A stretch of 64,000 nt of DNA. It comes from Litchfieldella qijiaojingensis (GTDB lineage Bacteria > Pseudomonadota > Gammaproteobacteria > Pseudomonadales > Halomonadaceae). Shown here one piece after another: positions 8,415 through 16,981 of this stretch (position 1 is its first letter; every line of letters starts with the position of its first letter). The stretch covers positions 1 through 64,000 of the forward strand of contig NZ_BMXS01000018.1 of assembly GCF_014651875.1 (NCBI RefSeq). Reading direction: 5' to 3'. The position numbers were made by a program, and so were the translations under genes. Below the pieces are notes generated by a model. It saw only the letters and a list, made by a program, of their open reading frames with translations. It made no database searches and had not been told where the DNA came from.

Positions 8415-8524
8415 CACTGCCCAGCCTCGACCGCATCGGCGAACGCTAGAGTAGACAAGTTCTCCAACGAATCTCTGGGTTCTGCCCCTTTGACGAGAGG
8501 CGACTGAGACGTAACGGTGCTCAT
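8414..8524 (-). CDS. Possible 36-residue leader or remnant frame
   Basis: An ATG at 8524 with TTAGGAGC about ten bases upstream opens a 36-codon frame beginning MSTVTSQSPLVKGAEPRDSL. It ends in a TGATG overlap with the amidohydrolase start. I do not recognise the peptide. The good ribosome site and coupling suggest translation; it may be a leader peptide or the surviving N-terminus of a deleted gene. It has no visible signal peptide or membrane segment. Confidence 0.35.
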   Translation of the reverse strand: MSTVTSQSPLVKGAEPRDSLENLSTLAFADAVEAGQ

Positions 8525-8535
8525 TTGGAGTGCTC

Positions 8536-9402
8536 CTAACCTAATGATTGACTGCAAAGCGCAAACAGACGGGCGTTTCCAGAAGGCTGCGGTGGCGCTC
8601 CCCGCACCATGGCCGTCACCGTGTCAACGCGCTTCAAGCCTCTTGTTTCCAGCCATGAACCGAGGTCGGGGGTGGTGGAGATGTCCACCCGTATGAAGGT
8701 GTCCGGCAGTTTGGAGATGGCGTCCTCTATGAGGGCCTGTGCGTGCGTAACATCTTCCGCGACCACAGGACCGATCACATGGCCGCGGCCGAAGCGTCGG
8801 CAGGCGGCGTAACCAGTCACGACACCGTTGCGGACAATGACGCTCAGCCGCCCTGCCTGCGCCAGACGCTGCAAGAGACGGCCCCTCGGCATGCCAACTG
8901 TCTCGCTATCCAGCTTATCGATCATTGGCAGGTCGCAGACCCCGGCGGCCCGGACCCAGCCCAACTCTGGGGAAGACAATCCCGGCGTAGGCACACCTTG
9001 ATGCTGATACACCTCTCCAATGGGCAGGAACCCGCAGCGACTATATAGCCCCAAACCCTCCCGTGTGGAATTGAGAAGGAGGGTCTGCGGTCCCGCGTCA
9101 TCCAGAAGCGCGTCGAAGAGGCGTGCGCCATATCCGCGCCCCTGGGACGCGTTCGCGACGATGATCATGCCAAGCGTGGCGAATGCATGACCATACTGCC
9201 ACCGCATGGCGGTACCGATCAGCCTACCAGCCTGCTCGAGCGCCCAGCCCTCTCCCAGTCCTTGGGCGAAGGCCCAATCCTCCAGCCGATAGGGCCAACC
9301 CAACTCGGACGATAGCCCCAACGCCTGTTGCAGGTGCGCGGAAGTGAATCTTGTCAGCTCCGGAGCCCGCACTTCCACTGCCTCGTTAGTTCGCTCTGAC
9401 AT
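8536..9402 (-). CDS. Two-domain GNAT acetyltransferase, paralogue 1
   Basis: This 288-residue protein has an N-terminal GNAT domain (GMIIVANASQGRGYGARLFD is the acetyl-CoA pyrophosphate loop, about residues 70-89) and a C-terminal GNAT-like domain with RFGRGHVIGPVVAED. The architecture resembles YitH-type proteins carrying the PF18014 domain. The start at 9402 follows GGTGAG; the longer open frame runs into an unrelated gene remnant. It is one of three homologues in 5 kb, at 8536, 11313 and 12465, all ending in a similar FAL/V-x6-IG motif. Substrate unknown; an amino compound handled by this cluster is plausible. Confidence 0.8.
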   Translation of the reverse strand: MSERTNEAVEVRAPELTRFTSAHLQQALGLSSELGWPYRLEDWAFAQGLGEGWALEQAGRLIGTAMRWQYGHAFATLGMIIVANASQGRGYGARLFDALLDDAGPQTLLLNSTREGLGLYSRCGFLPIGEVYQHQGVPTPGLSSPELGWVRAAGVCDLPMIDKLDSETVGMPRGRLLQRLAQAGRLSVIVRNGVVTGYAACRRFGRGHVIGPVVAEDVTHAQALIEDAISKLPDTFIRVDISTTPDLGSWLETRGLKRVDTVTAMVRGAPPQPSGNARLFALCSQSLG

Positions 9403-9554
9403 CTCACCGCATCTCTGCCGTTCATTTGTTATCAGTGTACGTGGCCCGGCGATGTCAGTTGTGCTGTACTCGTCCGGATCCGACATATTTTCCGCTGAAT
9501 TGCGCAATGACGACGAAACAAGATGCCGGAGCATGAGGACAAGACCGAGGCTGT

Positions 9555-9690
9555 TGCAATCATCCTCGTCCTGTTGCATCAGCGCACGGATCACATACCC
9601 CATACTTCTCGATCATGCGACCGAAGCGACTGTTGTTCGGATAGCTCGGCACGCCCTCGAACATCAGGGTGGTGGAGCCGAATGGCGCGT
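9555..9690 (-). pseudogene. Acetyl-CoA synthetase remnant, frameshifted
   Basis: On the minus strand, bases 9688 to about 9590 encode [20 protein letters not shown] and RMIEKYGV, matching the acetyl-CoA synthetase region that reads [11 protein letters not shown] then FWxxVEKH in intact enzymes. A shifted frame just downstream gives [12 protein letters not shown], matching the TAIRALM segment that follows. About 45 codons survive of a gene of roughly 650. There is no intact copy in the window. Confidence 0.65.
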
Positions 9691-9697
9691 ACGGAAC

Positions 9698-10108
9698 TTA
9701 TTGAGCTGCGGCTTGCATGCAGCGTGTTCTGTACTGACGCGGCGTCATTCCACACAGGCGTTTGAAGTGCCTCGCCAAATGACTTTGGTCGAAAAAGCCG
9801 ACCTCGCTGGCAACCTCCGTAGGCCGCTGTCCCTGCTCCATCATGAACTGCGCCTGCCGGACCCGTACCTGACAGACATAGCGATAGGGGGAAACCCCGA
9901 CACGCTGACGGAATTGCTTGGCCAGACTGAAACGCGTCATCCCTACACATTCCGCCAGATCGTCGAGGTTGATCGGCTCGTAGAAGTACTCATCGATATA
10001 TTGCTTGGCCATCGCGACCGCCAGCGCCGTGTCTTCTTCGGCTCCCGTCCCGTCGGTCACAGAGCCGCCGTCATGCCATGCAGGTGAGCCTCTCCGATTC
10101 ACGTTCAT
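9698..10108 (-). CDS. Short AraC-family regulator
   Basis: This consists almost only of an AraC/XylS DNA-binding domain, about 136 residues from the ATG at 10108. The first helix-turn-helix is at NLDDLAECVGMTRFSLAKQF, and the second at PTEVASEVGFFDQSHLARHF followed by GMTPRQYR. No ligand-binding domain is present, so it either responds through another partner or is the surviving end of a longer regulator. A GAGAG stretch precedes the chosen start; an in-frame start at 10165 is the alternative. It lies between GNAT and HAD genes and probably controls this cluster. Confidence 0.7.
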   Translation of the reverse strand: MNVNRRGSPAWHDGGSVTDGTGAEEDTALAVAMAKQYIDEYFYEPINLDDLAECVGMTRFSLAKQFRQRVGVSPYRYVCQVRVRQAQFMMEQGQRPTEVASEVGFFDQSHLARHFKRLCGMTPRQYRTRCMQAAAQ

Positions 10109-10216
10109 GTTCAGCACTCTCAAACCAAAGTCACCGGAATCTCCCGTGCGACCGGAAACGGGCACAGTTGCAGCGAAGACCTCAGTGCCCGCGCCAGGTT
10201 GTGTCTCAGGCCGCGA

Positions 10217-10885
10217 TCAGAGCCCGACCAGTGCCGGCAGACCGCCGAGATCGCTAATCTCGTGATAGTTGTAGTAGGGAGTCGACGGCTCATGGCCTCG
10301 GGCGACAAAAACCTTGTTCTTGATGCCGATATCGTGGGCCGACATCAGGTCGTAACGCAGGCTCGAAGACACATGCAGAATGTCCTCCGGGCCGCAGCCG
10401 AGTTGGTCCAACATATATTCGAACGCTTTCAGATGAGGCTTATACGCCTGCGCCTGCTGTGCGGTATAGACGCGATGGAAGGGGGCGCCCAGCTTCTCGA
10501 TGTTGTGCGGAATCTGCACGTCCATCGCATTGGTCAATGCCACCAGAGGATATTCTTGGGCCAGGCGCGCCAGGGCTTCCGGAACGTCCGGATGCGGCCC
10601 CCAACTCGGGACTGCGTCATAGAACTTCATACCTTCGTTGTCGCGGTATTCGATCCCCCAGCGACGGCAGGTGCGCCGTACGGCGTTGCACACCACCTGA
10701 TCGTAGGGCTTCCAATCGCCGAGGACTTCGTCGAGCCGGTAGGCCGCGAAATCGCGGGTGAACTGATCCATATCGGCCGCCGCGATGCGGTCGGCGAAGA
10801 TTTCGCACGCTGTAGGGGCCATCTGAAAATTGATCAGCGTGCCATAGCAGTCGAAGCTGATGTATTTGGGCCTCAAGGTGGTCAT
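10217..10885 (-). CDS. HAD hydrolase, haloacid dehalogenase type II-like, paralogue 1
   Basis: A 222-residue HAD-superfamily protein. The nucleophile motif is FDCYGTLINF near residues 10-19, motif II is the TNAM stretch, the lysine region is AYKPHLKAFEY, and the acidic end is HVSSSLRYDLMSAHDIGIKN. It is closest to L-2-haloacid dehalogenase-type proteins, but the substrate need not be halogenated. A second homologue at 32445-33116 is clearly similar over its whole length and both end in LPALVGL. GGAG is nine bases before the start. It is divergent from the GNAT gene at 11313. Confidence 0.8.
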   Translation of the reverse strand: MTTLRPKYISFDCYGTLINFQMAPTACEIFADRIAAADMDQFTRDFAAYRLDEVLGDWKPYDQVVCNAVRRTCRRWGIEYRDNEGMKFYDAVPSWGPHPDVPEALARLAQEYPLVALTNAMDVQIPHNIEKLGAPFHRVYTAQQAQAYKPHLKAFEYMLDQLGCGPEDILHVSSSLRYDLMSAHDIGIKNKVFVARGHEPSTPYYNYHEISDLGGLPALVGL

Positions 10886-11312
10886 CTTGGTATACTCCGC
10901 TTAATCCATGGGTTAGTGTTCATCCGAAATCCGCTCGCCCGGATTGACTGAATGCTGAAGAGACCCTTCCCCCGGAACCCCGTTCGGTACAGGCCTGCTC
11001 CTGTAACAATTACACCACCCTTGAAGAGCGACTTTGCCTCGATTTCACCTCGCTCGGACACAGAAACATTGGTATTCGCCGCACCACACGGCAGAAACTG
11101 CCGCGCAGAAAACAAAGGCTATCGATTGCCCGGCTATCTCGCACCAACCCGGCAAGAACGTCCTAGTATTGGTGCCACTCCAATGCCAGACTAAAATCCC
11201 CACGGTGGAACCTTTTACACATCACCATCAGTGCCAGTCGTACACCCATAGCCGATCACCGGTGCTGCTATGCCAGCCTGGCAGTCCCAGAAAAGAACTC
11301 GTCGAGGAAGTC
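10886..11312. other. Intergenic region between divergent HAD and GNAT genes
   Basis: These 427 bases hold the leftward promoter region of the HAD gene and the rightward control region of the GNAT gene. I see no convincing gene. The only clear signal is the box at 11152-11190, which is shared with the region before the next GNAT gene. Confidence 0.5.
11152..11190 (+). promoter_or_regulatory. Box shared by two GNAT genes, copy 1
   Basis: GCAAGAACGTCCTAGTATT (11152-11170), then 11 unmatched bases, then AATGCCAGA. The same 19-base block, the same 11-base gap and AACGCCAGA occur at 12399-12437 before the next GNAT gene. TAGTAT could be a -10 element, but no good -35 is spaced before it, so an activator site overlapping a promoter is a reasonable guess. 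It lies 122 bases before the GNAT start at 11313. Confidence 0.55.
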
Positions 11313-12197
11313 ATGTCAGTGTCCAACGAGATGTCAAAGCGCCTGCAGACCTACGAGCTGACGATAAGAGACATTCAGGAAGCCGATATCGACAAGCTGC
11401 ATCAGTTGTCGGTGGGTGTCGGCTGGCCGCACAGACCCGACGATTGGCGCCTGCTGCTGCAACTCGGGAAGGGCTATGTCGGTTGCGACGAGATCGGCCG
11501 GATCGTCGGCTCGGCGATGTGGTTCCCGATGGGGGACAATTTCGTCACGATCGGAATGGTCATCACATCGCCGCGGCTCCAGGCGTTGGGAGCCGGACGC
11601 TGGCTGATGGAACATGTGATGCGAGAGTGCAGTGGCCGCCACATCCAATTGAATGCGCCCCAGGCAGCCCATCGCCTCTACGAATCCCTTGCGTTCAAGC
11701 CTGTTGCCGTGGTTCACCAGCATCAGGGCGAGGCGGTCGATCCCGGCGAGGTCCCAATGCCGGCCGGCGCGCAGATTCGCACGCTTGCCGCAACGGATCT
11801 GGTGGACATGGCCCAGCTCGACAAAGCAGCCTTCGGAGCAGACAGAACCACCATTCTCGCTGCGCTTCTCGACCGCTCCAACAGCACGGTGCTGATACGC
11901 GACGGGGGCATGGCCGGCTTTGCACTGTGCCGCAAGTTTGGCCGCGGCCATGTCGTAGGTCCGGTTGTCGCGAGAGATGCCGCCGACGCCATCGCCCTGA
12001 CCGCTCCCCATGTGGCGGCTCATGCAGGAAGCTTTCTCCGGGTCGACACGGCCCAGACCATGGGCGGATTCACGGACTTCCTCAACCATTGCGGCCTATC
12101 GGAGTTTGACAGGGTGACAACGATGTCCCGCGAGCCAAGGCCACAGGAGGATACCGGAGTCTACACGTTTGCACTCGCGGGCCATACCATTGGCTAG
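11313..12197 (+). CDS. Two-domain GNAT acetyltransferase, paralogue 2
   Basis: A 294-residue homologue of the proteins at 8536 and 12465. The N-terminal GNAT domain has GVGWPHRPDDW near residues 34-44 and the acetyl-CoA loop around MVITSPRLQALGAGRWLMEH. The C-terminal domain has CRKFGRGHVVGPVVARDA. The start at 11313 has GAGGAAG just upstream; the open frame extends far left without support. The three paralogues share WPHR/WPYR, IHQHQG/VYQHQG-type and GRGxVxGPVV motifs, which argues for one substrate class. The acceptor is unknown. Confidence 0.8.
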   Translation: MSVSNEMSKRLQTYELTIRDIQEADIDKLHQLSVGVGWPHRPDDWRLLLQLGKGYVGCDEIGRIVGSAMWFPMGDNFVTIGMVITSPRLQALGAGRWLMEHVMRECSGRHIQLNAPQAAHRLYESLAFKPVAVVHQHQGEAVDPGEVPMPAGAQIRTLAATDLVDMAQLDKAAFGADRTTILAALLDRSNSTVLIRDGGMAGFALCRKFGRGHVVGPVVARDAADAIALTAPHVAAHAGSFLRVDTAQTMGGFTDFLNHCGLSEFDRVTTMSREPRPQEDTGVYTFALAGHTIG

Positions 12198-12398
12198 GGC
12201 GTGACACGATCACAACGGCCAAGTGTCACTCTGTACATGGCTGATGACAGGGCGAGCCGAGCGCAAACTGATCACCTCGGTTGCAAGTCATCGCCCGCCG
12301 AATTTTGTGCCGGAAAGCTGGATGACACTGGCACTATCTGCGCTTCATCCCTCTTCTGCAAAGGTTGCTGCCGAATTGCGCCCAATCCGCGCCATTAA

Positions 12399-12437
12399 GC
12401 AAGAACGTCCTAGTATTCGCTGTTCTCAAACGCCAGA
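12399..12437 (+). promoter_or_regulatory. Box shared by two GNAT genes, copy 2
   Basis: GCAAGAACGTCCTAGTATT at 12399-12417, an 11-base gap, then AACGCCAGA at 12429-12437, matching the box at 11152-11190 with identical spacing. It ends 27 bases before the GNAT start, a distance fitting a transcription start close to the box. The flanking sequences are unlike, so the conservation is confined to the two blocks. Confidence 0.55.
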
Positions 12438-12464
12438 GTAACAAGGGATACGGAGGAACTTGTC

Positions 12465-13325
12465 ATGGAAACCCAAAACTCTAAAACTGAAATTACCTAC
12501 CGGCGCATGTTGGAAAGCGACCACCCTGCCGCTTATCAGTTGTCGCAGGCGGTGCGCTGGCCGCACCGCCTGGAAGATTGGCAATTCCTGCATCGGGTCG
12601 GCAGCGGCTTTGTCGCCGAGCGTAACGGCCAACCCATCGGCACAGCGCTATGCTGGAGCCATGGCGACGACTACGGCTCGCTCGGTATGGTGATCGTCTC
12701 ACCAGAGGCACAAGGTAACGGCATCGGTGGCGAACTGATGAACCGGCTATTGGTGGAACTCGGCGAGCGCAACACCCTGCTCTGCGCCACCCCTGCCGGG
12801 CAGCCGCTCTATGAACGGCTCGGTTTCAAGGCGATCGGCAGGATCCATCAACATCAGGGAACCATCGTTCAGCCCGAAGTCGTGGCACCTCCCGCAGGTG
12901 AAAGTATCCGTCCGATCGAGAGCGATGACTGCCCCAGACTGGCAGAACTCGCTGCCCGCGCCTGCGGTATGCCGCGTGCTACACTGCTCAATTCGCTGCT
13001 GAACGTCTCCGAAGGTATCGTCCTCGACAATGACGGCGAGCTAACCGGTTTCGCGTTGATGCGCCGTTTTGGACGCGGTTATGTGATTGGCCCGGTGGTC
13101 GCGCTCGATGCTGATCGCGCCAAGGCCATGATCAGTTACTTGATTGGCCTCTGTGTCGACTCTTTTGTGCGTATCGACGTGCCTGACTCATGCGAATTGA
13201 GCCCTTGGCTCAACGAGATTGGACTCGTGCAGGTGGATACTCCCGTCGTCATGGTACGCGGTGAGCCCCCGCATGCGGATCCCAGCATGCGCCAGTTTGC
13301 CGTCAGCGGCCAGGCGATTGGCTAA
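12465..13325 (+). CDS. Two-domain GNAT acetyltransferase, paralogue 3
   Basis: 286 residues, with the same layout as the two other GNAT genes nearby. It has VRWPHRLEDW near 31-40, the acetyl-CoA loop MVIVSPEAQGNGIGGELMNR near 75-94, IHQHQG, and a second-domain RRFGRGYVIGPVVALDAD. It ends QFAVSGQAIG, close to TFALAGHTIG in paralogue 2. GGAGGAA lies eight bases before the ATG. It is 165 bases upstream of the GhrA-like gene, in the same direction. Confidence 0.82.
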   Translation: METQNSKTEITYRRMLESDHPAAYQLSQAVRWPHRLEDWQFLHRVGSGFVAERNGQPIGTALCWSHGDDYGSLGMVIVSPEAQGNGIGGELMNRLLVELGERNTLLCATPAGQPLYERLGFKAIGRIHQHQGTIVQPEVVAPPAGESIRPIESDDCPRLAELAARACGMPRATLLNSLLNVSEGIVLDNDGELTGFALMRRFGRGYVIGPVVALDADRAKAMISYLIGLCVDSFVRIDVPDSCELSPWLNEIGLVQVDTPVVMVRGEPPHADPSMRQFAVSGQAIG

Positions 13326-13490
13326 GGATTATCCCAAAGCTGGGAATGGCCGCAGCCCTCTACCCTGATGACATGGAACTTCGAATGGATGTCGATTATC
13401 GACGCCTGCCTGAGAACAATGCCCATGGTGCCCGCATGCCATATCCTCAATCAGGCTATTAGCGAGTCCCTTAGTAAGGAACGATGAGAA

Positions 13491-14417
13491 ATGAGTTTTC
13501 TCTACAAGTCCGAGCCAGTCCGCGGCGCCCGCTGGGCGGAACTGTTCGCGGCACAGGCACCGGAGATCGATTTTCATATATGGCCATCCACCGGCGACCC
13601 GGCCCAGGTCCGCTATCTAGCCGCCTGGCAGCCGCCGGAACACCTTGCAGATACCTTTCCCAACCTGGAACTGGTGTTCTCGATTGGAGCCGGTGTCGAT
13701 CAGTTCGACCTTTCCTGCATACCGGCCCATATACCGGTCGTACGTATGGTCGAAGCCGGCCTGGTCGCCGGCATGATCGAATATGCCACGCTGGCCGTAC
13801 TAGCCGCTCATCGCGATTGGCTTACCTATATCGCCCAACAACGCGAGGGCGTCTGGAAGCCGATGCCGGTCCGCACTGCGAGCTCGCGACGTGTCGGGGT
13901 GCTTGGCATGGGCGTCCTGGGCAAAGCGGTGCTCGAGAAACTGCACGGCTTCGGCTTCCAATGCGCAGGCTGGAGCCGCTCCGAGAAAGACATGCCTGGC
14001 ATTGAATGCTTCGCCGGCGAAGACGGACTGCAGAACTTCCTTGCGCGTACCGATATCCTGGTATGCCTACTACCGCTGACTGCCGAGACTCGCGGCATTC
14101 TCTCGCATCAGTTGTTCCGTCACCTTCCGCAAGGCGCCGTTCTGATCAATCTGGGACGAGGCGACCACCTGGTCGAAGCCGACCTGCTGGACGCCCTCGA
14201 CAACAATCAGCTCTCGGCAGCGATTCTCGATGTCTGTCGCGTCGAACCTTTGCCGCAGAATCATCCTATCTGGCGTCATCCACGCATCCTGTTGACACCC
14301 CATATTGCCAGCATGACCCAGCCGGATACGTCCGCCGAGGCCGTGCTCGACAACATCCGTCGCCACCGCGAAGGGCTTCCGCTGATCGGCCTGGTGGACC
14401 GAGAACGTGGTTACTGA
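13491..14417 (+). CDS. Glyoxylate/hydroxypyruvate reductase, GhrA-like
   Basis: A 308-residue D-2-hydroxyacid dehydrogenase that reduces glyoxylate or hydroxypyruvate with NAD(P)H. The Rossmann motif VGVLGMGVLG is at 135-144. The catalytic trio is R223 (INLGRGDHL), E252 (DVCRVEPLP) and H271 (LLTPHIAS). Usual family members read DVFxxEPLP; here it is DVCRVEPLP. In this neighbourhood it could remove glyoxylate made by a hydroxyamino-acid aldolase such as the one at 1892, though it might act on another 2-oxoacid. Confidence 0.85.
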   Translation: MSFLYKSEPVRGARWAELFAAQAPEIDFHIWPSTGDPAQVRYLAAWQPPEHLADTFPNLELVFSIGAGVDQFDLSCIPAHIPVVRMVEAGLVAGMIEYATLAVLAAHRDWLTYIAQQREGVWKPMPVRTASSRRVGVLGMGVLGKAVLEKLHGFGFQCAGWSRSEKDMPGIECFAGEDGLQNFLARTDILVCLLPLTAETRGILSHQLFRHLPQGAVLINLGRGDHLVEADLLDALDNNQLSAAILDVCRVEPLPQNHPIWRHPRILLTPHIASMTQPDTSAEAVLDNIRRHREGLPLIGLVDRERGY

Positions 14418-14588
14418 GTCTGTCGCATCGCCCGGCTATCATCATCGATTCCGTAGTAATTGCAGTATGGCGTTTGTCCAGCGCAGGCGTGCTGCGATAC
14501 CAGTCGTGAGCGACGCACCGGGTTAATGGTGCGTCGCGCTATCACCTGTTACTATCCGTCTGATCGACTGAACCGACCGGAGTTCTCG

Positions 14589-15083
14589 ATGAGCAGCGCA
14601 CCTAAACTGGATCGCCTCGATATACGTATTCTGAGCCATCTGCAGCGTCACGGTCGGATTTCGAATGTCGATCTGGCCGATGCTGTCGGCCTCTCCCCCA
14701 GTCCCTGCCTGACCCGCGTCAAACGCCTCGAGAAGGCTGGGTACATCACCGACTATAGCGCCAATATTCAGCTCGAAAAGCTGGGCAGCATCCAGAGGGT
14801 CTTCGCCCAGGTTACACTGTCCGACCACAGGCTCGAGGATTTCTCCCGGTTCGAGTCCTACATTCGCAAGGTGGACGAAGTCATGGAGTGTCATCTGGTA
14901 AGCGGCGGCTTCGATTATCAGTTGACGTTCCTGACCCGCAATGTCGTCCATTACCAGAATGTCATGGAAGATCTGCTCGAGCAGCGCATCGGCATCGATA
15001 AGTATTTCAGCTTTATCGTGATCAAATCCCCCATCGTCAAGAAGTACTACCCGATCGAAAACCTGCTCAGCACCAATGAGTGA
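14589..15083 (+). CDS. Lrp/AsnC family regulator
   Basis: A 164-residue regulator with an N-terminal helix-turn-helix (RISNVDLADAVGLSPSPCLT, about residues 22-41) and a C-terminal ligand-sensing domain (VMECHLVSGGFDYQLTFLTR). Such proteins bind an amino acid and control its transport or breakdown. The start at 14589 follows a CGGAG stretch and gives the usual Lrp N-terminus; the open frame continues 43 codons upstream without support. It sits between the GhrA-like and dehydrogenase genes, all rightward, so it probably controls this cluster. Confidence 0.85.
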   Translation: MSSAPKLDRLDIRILSHLQRHGRISNVDLADAVGLSPSPCLTRVKRLEKAGYITDYSANIQLEKLGSIQRVFAQVTLSDHRLEDFSRFESYIRKVDEVMECHLVSGGFDYQLTFLTRNVVHYQNVMEDLLEQRIGIDKYFSFIVIKSPIVKKYYPIENLLSTNE

Positions 15084-15317
15084 ATATGCGATACGCTGGG
15101 TTCCCCCCACCGACCCGGCCACGGCATAAGCTTCCGAATCCTCCCTGGAAAACGCACGATCCTGCGATTTCAACCTCCCATTTCGACAGCCCCAGTCGAG
15201 TGGAAATGCCTACCATAGTGTCAACGCTACGGCCTTCACGACCGGGCTGAAACCGGAGGCAGCGACATCCCGCTGCCCCAGTTATCGACTCCCATCCGAC
15301 ATTACAAGGCAGCAGAC

Positions 15318-16799
15318 ATGGCTCTCAATCTCGATCGTCCCGACCTCCTGCGCACCAATAACTTTATCGGCGGGCAATGGTGTAGCAGTGTCGTCGGCGC
15401 AAGCTATCCCGTCTGCGACCCGGCGACCGGTGAAGCCATAGCGACCGTTGCCGACAGCACAGCAGCAGATGCACAGGCAGCCACTGTCGCGGCACACCGT
15501 GCGTTCGACTCCTGGCGTCAGCAGCCGGCAGCGGTGCGTGCGCAGCTCCTCAAACGCTGGCACGCGCTGATCCTGGAACATACCGAGGATCTCGCGCGAC
15601 TGATTTCCCGCGAGCAGGGTAAGCCGATGTCGGAAGCGCGCGGAGAAGTGGCCTACGGCGCCTCCTACGTGGACTGGTTCGCGGCCGAAGCGGTGCGCAG
15701 CTATGGCGACATCATCCCCGCGCCGGTGCGCAGCAAGAAAATGCTGGTCACCAAGGAGCCGGTCGGGGTGGTGGCCGCGATTACGCCCTGGAACTTCCCG
15801 CTGGCGATGATCGCCCGCAAGATCGCACCGGCACTCGCCGCCGGCTGTACCGTTGTCGCCAAGCCGGCCGAGGATACGCCCCTGACCGCTCTCGCGCTGG
15901 TCGCACTGACCGAGGAAGCCGGGCTGCCAGCAGGCGTGCTGAATATCGTCACGTCCTCGCGCGAACAGGTATCCGAGGTCGTAGGTGCATGGCTGGACGA
16001 TGCCCGGGTACGCAAGATCACCTTCACAGGCTCGACGGCGGTCGGCAAGCTGCTCGCCCGGGATTCGGCGCCCACACTCAAGCGCCTCTCGCTCGAACTC
16101 GGCGGCAATGCTCCCTTCATCGTATTCGAGGATGCCAACCTCGATGCAGCGGTCGAGGGCCTGATGGCTGCCAAGTTCCGCAACGGCGGCCAGACCTGCG
16201 TCAGCCCGAACCGGGTCTATGTTCACGACTCGGTCTATGAGGCCTTCGCCGACAAGCTGGTGGCTCGCGTCCAGTCTCTTCGAGTCGGTCCCGGCGATCG
16301 CGATGACAGCCAGATCGGCCCGATGATCAACGCCCGAGCCGTCGACAAGATCGAACGTCACGTGCAGGACGCCGTGGCCCGCGGCGCCAGTCTGCTGACG
16401 GGCGGCCAGCGCCTGAGCGGCAGCGATACCGATGGGCCGAACTACTACGCCCCCACCGTCCTCGGCGATGCCAGCCACGAAATGGAACTGGCGCAGGACG
16501 AGACCTTCGGCCCGGTGGTCCCCCTGTTCCGCTTCCGGGATGAGGAGGAAGTCGTGGACGCGGCCAACGACACGCCCTACGGTCTGGCCGCCTACTTCTA
16601 CTCCCACGATGTCGCCCGCATCTGGCGCCTCGCCGAGCGGCTGCAAACCGGGCTCGTCGGTATCAATGAAGGCGCGCTCGCCGCCGAGTCGGCCCCCTTT
16701 GGCGGGGTGAAGGAGTCGGGCTACGGACGCGAAGGCTCGCGCTACGGCCTCGATGATTACATGGCGACCAAATATCTGTGCCAGGGCAATCTCGCCTGA
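15318..16799 (+). CDS. Succinate-semialdehyde dehydrogenase-like aldehyde dehydrogenase
   Basis: A 493-residue ALDH of GabD type, which oxidises succinate semialdehyde or a similar omega-aldehyde acid. TPWNFPLAMI is at 156-165, E260 is in LSLELGGNAPF, C294 is in NGGQTCVSPNR, and the tail APFGGVKESGYGREG is typical of GabD. It lies 182 bases before a FAD amino-acid oxidoreductase in the same direction. An AAGGCAG precedes the start. A fragment of a similar gene survives at about 32188-32262. Confidence 0.85.
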   Translation: MALNLDRPDLLRTNNFIGGQWCSSVVGASYPVCDPATGEAIATVADSTAADAQAATVAAHRAFDSWRQQPAAVRAQLLKRWHALILEHTEDLARLISREQGKPMSEARGEVAYGASYVDWFAAEAVRSYGDIIPAPVRSKKMLVTKEPVGVVAAITPWNFPLAMIARKIAPALAAGCTVVAKPAEDTPLTALALVALTEEAGLPAGVLNIVTSSREQVSEVVGAWLDDARVRKITFTGSTAVGKLLARDSAPTLKRLSLELGGNAPFIVFEDANLDAAVEGLMAAKFRNGGQTCVSPNRVYVHDSVYEAFADKLVARVQSLRVGPGDRDDSQIGPMINARAVDKIERHVQDAVARGASLLTGGQRLSGSDTDGPNYYAPTVLGDASHEMELAQDETFGPVVPLFRFRDEEEVVDAANDTPYGLAAYFYSHDVARIWRLAERLQTGLVGINEGALAAESAPFGGVKESGYGREGSRYGLDDYMATKYLCQGNLA

Positions 16800-16981
16800 A
16801 ACTTTGCGTGCTCGTCATGCCGTCATTGCACCACTTGCGCCCCTGTGTAACGCTCGACCGTTTCGGCAAACTGCTGAGCTGAACGGACAAATAGAGCATT
16901 GACGCAGGTAACCGCTTTGGCAGTGTGGCTGTATTCGCTCTGAAGCGGTATAACAATTGATAGCCAGGCCAGGAGACCCCT

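Noticed and set aside
10882-11115. A 77-codon minus-strand frame in the HAD-GNAT gap
   Set aside because: No ribosome site, no recognisable domain, and it overlaps the HAD start region; treated as non-coding control sequence.
15282-16646. A 454-codon open frame on the minus strand
   Set aside because: It lies wholly opposite the GabD-like dehydrogenase, which has all catalytic motifs; the antisense translation has no recognisable domain. Long antisense frames are expected in high-GC genes.
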